Assembly: GCF_021991635.1 (NCBI RefSeq)
Contig: NZ_JAFFJA010000014.1
Coordinates: 1-32,649 of the forward strand
Direction of reading: 5' to 3'
DNA from: Tepidanaerobacter sp. GT38
GTDB taxonomy: Bacteria > Bacillota > Thermosediminibacteria > Thermosediminibacterales > Tepidanaerobacteraceae
Length of the DNA: 32,649 nucleotides
Shown: in pieces, positions 32,112 through 32,649 of the stretch
Layout: every line of letters starts with the position of its first letter
How positions within the stretch are numbered: position 1 is the first letter of the stretch
The notes under the pieces: model-generated
Told to the model about the DNA's origin: nothing
Databases searched by the model: none
The model's input: the letters and a program-made list of their open reading frames with translations, nothing else
Translations under genes and position numbers: made by a program

Positions 32112-32579
32112 TCATAAATCGCTGATATTTTTAACTATAGTATTAACTTCATCTATAGCGTTACTAAGCCGTTTTCTATCCTCTTCTGTTAGTCTTTCCA
32201 AATTTTTCACTATTATATCCAAAAATTTATTTTTATACTGCTCCAAACACATTCTCCCATCATGCGTAATCCTTACCATAACAACCCTTCTGTCATCCGG
32301 TAGATAAAATCTTTCTACCAAGCCCTTTTCAACTAATCTGTCAATCATAACCGTAAGACTTCCATAGGTGGTTTGAAGAATTTCGCCTAATTCCGACATT
32401 TTATACGGGCCACCTTTTTTTAAAATGCACAATACCCAGTATTGCCTTTGTGTAATCGATGGCTCATCGGAGGCACTTTGAAGTTGACGGTTAAGAGATT
32501 CGACCCATCGGTTCAGAAACCAAATGAAACTTTCCATACTTTCTGCAAGGGCATTTTTTGAATGTTCCAGTTTAATCAC
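32112..32579 (-). CDS. MarR-family transcriptional regulator
   Basis: A 155-residue MarR-type winged-helix repressor. ITQRQYWVLCILKKGGPYKMSELGEILQTTYGSLTVMIDRLVEKGLVERFYLPDDRRVVMVRIT covers the recognition helix and wing (DDRR); only key parts are cited: SELGEILQ, SLTVMIDRL, DDRRVV. N- and C-terminal helices form the dimer interface. The GTG at 32579 overlaps its ribosome site; a CTG at 32570 would be better spaced from AGAGGTGAT, so the exact start is open. Its target cannot be read; the next gene downstream is the Nudix-like gene. Confidence 0.87.
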   Translation of the reverse strand: MIKLEHSKNALAESMESFIWFLNRWVESLNRQLQSASDEPSITQRQYWVLCILKKGGPYKMSELGEILQTTYGSLTVMIDRLVEKGLVERFYLPDDRRVVMVRITHDGRMCLEQYKNKFLDIIVKNLERLTEEDRKRLSNAIDEVNTIVKNISDL

Positions 32580-32649
32580 CTCTTAAAAGATTACATAGTG
32601 TTTTATAAAATATATTGCCGCAGACAATTTTTCTTTTATCACCTAATAA

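Overview
The window looks like a chromosomal piece of an anaerobic, low-GC, Gram-positive bacterium of the Clostridia, plausibly a Thermoanaerobacterales-like or Tepidanaerobacter-like lineage. This rests on the purine-rich Shine-Dalgarno sites with frequent GTG/TTG starts, the T-box serS leader, the DUF1540 and family-18 glycosidase genes typical of spore-formers, the iron-only hydrogenase accessory genes and the oxygen-sensitive Fe-S proteins. The lineage is inference. I saw no phage genes, insertion sequence, CRISPR array or replication origin.

Layout. 1-3.3 kb: a tRNA-Thr(CGT) with its own promoter and terminator, a secreted stalk-domain protein and a NagZ-type lipoprotein. 2.7-3.75 kb: a hydrogenase-associated pair (TM1266-like ACT protein and an ECF-S-like membrane protein) behind a perfect promoter and a structured leader RNA. 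3.8-12.3 kb: a block resembling the 'orange protein' (ORP) loci of anaerobes. It has two NifX/ORP-like small proteins, an Mrp ATPase, a DUF134 regulator, two MinD-type ATPases with inserted ferredoxin domains, a sensory-type [FeFe]-hydrogenase homologue, a Fur-family regulator, DUF5320 and DUF89. Five of its promoters carry copies of one 14-bp palindrome (about TGRACWTATGTCAA), which defines a local regulon. At the far end lie three broken genes: a radical SAM protein and a metallo-beta-lactamase-fold protein, each with an internal deletion, and the N-terminal stub of a sigma-54-type regulator.

12.9-17.4 kb: an ion-transporter-type permease, a GH18 protein, a DUF1540 protein and serS with a T-box. 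17.4-29.5 kb: a catabolic region on the minus strand. A GntR/FCD regulator and a ribose-type ABC importer with two different permeases are followed by a creatininase-family hydrolase (IolN-like), an SDR, a KDPG aldolase, a DGOK-family sugar-acid kinase with a non-ATG start, a D-hydroxyacid dehydrogenase and two zinc alcohol dehydrogenases. GGTATACC-type sites in pairs 11 bp apart mark its three control regions. The likely flow is import of a cyclitol or sugar, oxidation, ring opening by the hydrolase, and entry through a 2-keto-3-deoxy acid to pyruvate and a triose phosphate. No dehydratase is present in the window.

29.6-32.6 kb: an ECF S component coupled to an AIR-synthase-family protein, a small orphan protein, a Nudix-like protein with a decayed Nudix box, and a MarR regulator.
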